This document shows, piece by piece, positions 60,980 to 64,000 of a stretch of DNA of 64,000 bases. The stretch is from Tetrapisispora phaffii CBS 4417 (taxonomy: Eukaryota > Ascomycota > Saccharomycetes > Saccharomycetales > Saccharomycetaceae), in assembly GCF_000236905.1 (NCBI RefSeq), contig NC_016524.1, forward strand, positions 790,351-854,350. The letters are read 5' to 3'. The notes beneath the pieces are model-generated. The model was given only the letters and a program-made list of their open reading frames with translations. It was not told the origin of the DNA and searched no databases. Position numbers and translations under genes: made by a program. Each line of letters starts with the position of its first letter. Positions within the stretch are counted from its first letter, which is position 1.

Positions 60980-61300
60980 TGTCGTATATTAGATTTTATT
61001 TGATTATTCATCGTTAAGAGTCAGTATTATATTATAATTCTCCGTGCGGATGTATATAAAATAAATGGTACATAAAATATACTAATTATACAAGTTGATT
61101 GAGACAGTTGATTTATTTTACATGGATGGAAAAACCCTGGTATTTATACCTCTGATTTCTGTCACGATCACAAACCATTTCATCTTCGAAAGACATGTTA
61201 AATATATTGAGTGATTTTAATTACCAATTGGATTGCGTTGTTTGCCTATTTCAGTTATACGAATAACAAATCATCACGAATGTGATATTTATATCCAACA
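60980..61300 (-). mobile_element. Solo LTR of a Ty1/copia-like family, internally deleted (copy A)
   Basis: Begins on the minus strand at 61300 with TGTTGGATATAAATATC and ends near 60980 in ACGACA, so it has TG...CA ends. It is about 80-90% identical by eye to the copy at 61982-62391 but lacks about 90 bp just inside its 5' end. No internal element sequence adjoins it. Confidence 0.8.
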
Positions 61301-61625
61301 TTATCATCAAATTTTTTAGAAGCATAGGATTTTTTCTTGAGATGAATCCAATTAGCAGGATGTGCAGCAATATACTTTGAATTTTTTGGGATAAGACATT
61401 TTTATGTTTTTAATTGGTAAAGGGTGGTATTCCAGTAAGTTTTACTTAATATTCTATTTTTTGCTCACCAATAATATATATAGTTAATATCAATTATGAA
61501 ACAATTCTCCTCAAATAAATAAATCACCTATTTATATTCAGTTATCTTAACAATTGTCATCTACAAAATATTGATTAAATCTCATTGAATCTTTCATCAT
61601 ATTATATAATGTTAGATATAAAGAT
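61301..61625. other. AT-rich spacer between LTR remnants
   Basis: 325 bp with no open frame of note, lying between LTR copies A and B. It may hold further decayed retroelement sequence, but I recognise none. Confidence 0.4.
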
Positions 61626-61776
61626 TGTTGGATATAAAAATTGATGAAAATATTTGTATCTTTCCTAATTTGATTTAGTGTTTGACCAAATAGTATGACA
61701 AATACCTGAATTAGGAAAGAGTATATATAACTGACTCTTAACGATGGATAACCAAATAAAATCTAATATTAAACCA
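61626..61776 (+). mobile_element. Severely deleted solo LTR, opposite orientation (copy B)
   Basis: Starts TGTTGGATATAAAAATTG and shares its first ~110 bases with copy C. It then jumps directly to the family's last ~40 bases (ACTGACTCTTAACGATGGAT ... AAAATCTAAT), missing the middle ~260 bp. The right end is uncertain by a few bases. 61777-61981 beyond it shows nothing recognisable. Confidence 0.7.
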
Positions 61777-61981
61777 AAAACAACTAAAAGTATTGATAAA
61801 CTCGAACAAATTATAATTTTAATTAATTTATTTACATTTTGGAAGATTCTTTGACATTACGAATAGATGGCAACTTTTTAAAATTTATGGAAATATCTTT
61901 ATTAAATGTAAACAATAAATTCAAAAACTGTGCAAATGGTGGATAATTAATTGAACTTTGTTGAATGTTGAATATTAGATT

Positions 61982-62391
61982 TGTTAGTTATTAGATTTTA
62001 TTTGATTATTCATCGTTAAGAGTCAGTATTATATTATAATTCTCCGTCGGGATCTATATAAAATAAATAATACATAAAGATACTAATTATACAAGTTGAT
62101 TAAGACAGTTGATTTATTTTAGATGGATGGAAAAACCCTGGTATTTATACCTATGATTTCTGTCACCATCACGAAACCCTTTCATCTTCAAAAGACATGT
62201 CTGATATATTGAGTGATTTTAATTTCCACTTTGGAGTGTGACGTTTGCCTATTTCAGTTATACGAATAACAAACCATCACGAATGTGATATTTACTCTTT
62301 CCTAATTTAAGTATGTGTTATCCTATTTGGTCAAACACTAAATCAAATTAGACAAGATATAAATATTTTCAACAATTTTTATATCCAACAA
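61982..62391 (-). mobile_element. Full-length LTR of the same family (copy C)
   Basis: 410 bp on the minus strand, from TGTTGGATATAAAAATTG at 62391 to AACTAACA at 61982. It is the most complete family member in the window. On its upstream side it is fused to an integrase fragment, so it represents the 3' LTR of a minus-strand element with most of its interior deleted. Confidence 0.8.
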
Positions 62392-62580
62392 AAAGGTAAA
62401 TTTGCTGATTTCAAATACGTTCGACAATCGTTCAACAATGTTCTATTTAAACGTTCTGCAACGCCATGGGGTTGTGAGTCGTTAACTGGGGTATAAACGT
62501 AATTGATACCTAATCTGTCCCGAAATGATGTGACTGTTTTGTTGGTGAATTCCACTACCACTGCCGAATATTCATTGAAA
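62386..62580 (-). pseudogene. Ty1/copia integrase fragment fused to LTR copy C
   Basis: Minus-strand frame reading [19 protein letters not shown], then [39 protein letters not shown]. It matches the Ty1 integrase core around its EYTN and [12 protein letters not shown] blocks, including the catalytic-glutamate region GVAERLNRT. The frame runs into the LTR's TGTTGG and stops seven codons after NLP. Reverse transcriptase and RNase H are missing between integrase and LTR. Confidence 0.8.
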
Positions 62581-62670
62581 AATGATGAGTCAACAAAAAT
62601 TGATGAAAACTAAAGAGAAACATCAACCGTTAATAACCATGTGCCACATTCTCCCACCTTACCTTCTTAA

Positions 62671-64000
62671 CCATTAGAAGATAACGGTGCACAAATGTAT
62701 CATAGAAATCATATGGGAGAGTACATCCCAGTTAAAACGTACAAAAACCAAAGTGCTTTTCCAACATAATTTCCAGAAAGGCCACACTATCAAGCTTACC
62801 CAATTTCCTTTTATCAGGGTACAAATTCTACGCCATCCAATTGCACCCATAGGAAAGAATATTTCACACCACCGTCTCACCATTCTACTTATTTCTATCG
62901 TTCGATTCCTGATGTATTCAACACAAATATTCCATCGCGATTATTTTTTGTTTATAATACCAATGTATTTTACAAGTGGATTACAGGGTTACTTGACCAC
63001 TTAGCCCAATACGGATATCAACATCTTATTCCACCATCACACGGGCAAATTAAACAACCTCCTTCCGAGCATGATATTGCAGGTCTCAACTCACTGTTTC
63101 AACACTTTGTTCCTTTTCAGTTCTATCCACAAGAACTACAAGATGCTTATAATAAAAGTTTAGATTCTTATCATATACTTCAAGAAGCCATGGCTCTAGC
63201 TAATACCGCTCACAGCTCCACTAATATTATGAATAAACTCAAAAACATAAATTATATTGGCAGTGAGCCTGCATTCATTTTCATTTCCATGATTCGTGAA
63301 TTAATCAATCCAATTCGTCCTGAGGAATATTTTCACTTAGAACTAATTATTATTAATTACATACTAAACTCCTTAAACGGTGATTATGCTTCCATTAGAG
63401 ATCACTTCTCACAGCCACCCCAATATACTATCGAAGATATCTTCGCATCCATCCGCAGCAAGTATGAATACATGAAAATGAACAAGAGTATCAACACCAC
63501 CTCCACTTCTCAAACTGATACTTGTCACACCTGTTCCAGACCACTACATAAGAGAATCATTTGCCAATTAGGTAACAAATCCGGGCATAGTGCAAAAAAC
63601 TGTTACCATCATAATTTTCAAACAATAATGTGTCACCTGTCAAAAACTAACTTTTAACTGAAGGTACGTGGCGAAGTTGATTATGCTCTTTTAACATCAT
63701 CTACATCATTTGGTTATCACATTTATATGCCATCCAATCATCGTATTGTTGACACCACAAATTATTTTATACTCACACAACAAGAATACATTAACGACAA
63801 AAAACTTGTCAAACCACTCCAAAATTGATGAATTCATTAACGAGATGTTTCCTGTTGTCGATTAATCTGTTGAATAACGAAGATAACTATAATAAAAATG
63901 TGGGTTCACATTCCCAGTCTTCGATGTACAATGTTCCCGTTGATAGTTTTTTGACTACGAATACCGAATTCGATAATAATAACATTAATACCGATACAGC
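62671..64000 (+). pseudogene. Internally deleted Ty1/copia element: gag joined to integrase C-terminus
   Basis: A gag frame runs from 62671 to 63657 with one internal stop at 62767-62769. It shows YKWITGLLDHLAQYGYQ, LNSLFQHFVPFQFYPQELQ, LANTAHSSTNIMNKLKNI and ends with a zinc-knuckle-like CQLGNKSGHSAKNC in which the second cysteine is Gly. After the TAA at 63655-63657 the same frame continues as VRGEVDYALLTSSTSFGYHI then YMPSNHRIVDTTNYFIL, matching the integrase C-terminal region of Ty1 (SYGYIIYLPS..VDTTNYVIL). Protease and most of integrase are therefore deleted. After a TGA at 63826 the frame shifts; an Asn/Ser-rich stretch continues to the window edge. Confidence 0.8.

Noticed and set aside
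62687..63004. Separate small gene before the gag sequence
   Set aside because: It is an out-of-frame reading of the gag N-terminal region; frame 1 through 62671-63657 gives a continuous gag apart from one stop.

Overview
The window is budding-yeast nuclear DNA (Saccharomycetaceae): AT-rich, nearly intronless, TACTAAC branch points where introns occur, and Ty1/copia remnants at the right end. Almost every gene matches, in order, the left arm of Saccharomyces cerevisiae chromosome III (SRO9, GID7, GLK1, MGR1, EMC1, POF1, SPS22, APA1, LRE1, PBN1, SPB1, KAR4, PEX34, PRD1, MIC10, ADF1, KRR1, MRC1, VAC17, CHA1). Genes that in S. cerevisiae lie only on the duplicated sister segment of chromosome IV are interleaved among them (GRH1, EUG1-type PDI, URC2, SPS1, RBA50, CAB1, KRE28). 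Several genes expected between these neighbours (for example ATG22, FPR2, AGE1, QCR7) are absent. This is best explained by a post-whole-genome-duplication species that sorted its duplicates differently from S. cerevisiae. I could not fix the genus; the Vanderwaltozyma/Tetrapisispora or Kazachstania groups are guesses. Names come from recognising proteins by eye plus synteny, with no database search.

Layout. 1-12 kb: La-motif protein, GID ligase subunit, glucokinase, Golgi GRASP protein, a PDI-family protein with two CxxS active sites, and an i-AAA adaptor. 12-25 kb: EMC1, an NMN adenylyltransferase, a zinc-cluster factor, the sporulation genes SPS22 and SPS1, and RBA50. 24.7-34.7 kb: an EamA transporter, then kinetochore, CoA, Ap4A, cell-wall and GPI genes. 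34.9-54.2 kb: ribosome biogenesis (SPB1, ADF1, KRR1), mating (KAR4), peroxisome, mitochondria, checkpoint (MRC1) and vacuole inheritance (VAC17). Between 41.5 and 43.0 kb there is an odd GC-rich island with a G-quadruplex motif and a long perfect hairpin.

The most interesting part is 57.36-60.53 kb, beside CHA1, where S. cerevisiae carries the silent locus HML. Here one cassette carries all three mating-type regulators: a1 (three exons), alpha2 (two exons, the first hidden by an intron) and alpha1. The cassette is bracketed by two truncated gene 3' ends pointing inward: the last ~255 codons of a recyclin (RCY1-like, CAAX end) and ~82 codons resembling the C-terminus of an APSES/Swi4-Mbp1 factor, whose stop codon abuts the alpha1 stop. 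These look like the X and Z homology arms of a donor cassette. An a1/alpha2 operator-like site lies in the alpha2-alpha1 promoter, and an HO-site-like sequence lies in alpha1 at the expected codons.

60.5-64 kb is a retroelement graveyard: three LTR copies of one family (two internally deleted), an integrase fragment fused to an LTR, and a gag whose frame runs, after one stop codon, into the C-terminal part of integrase.
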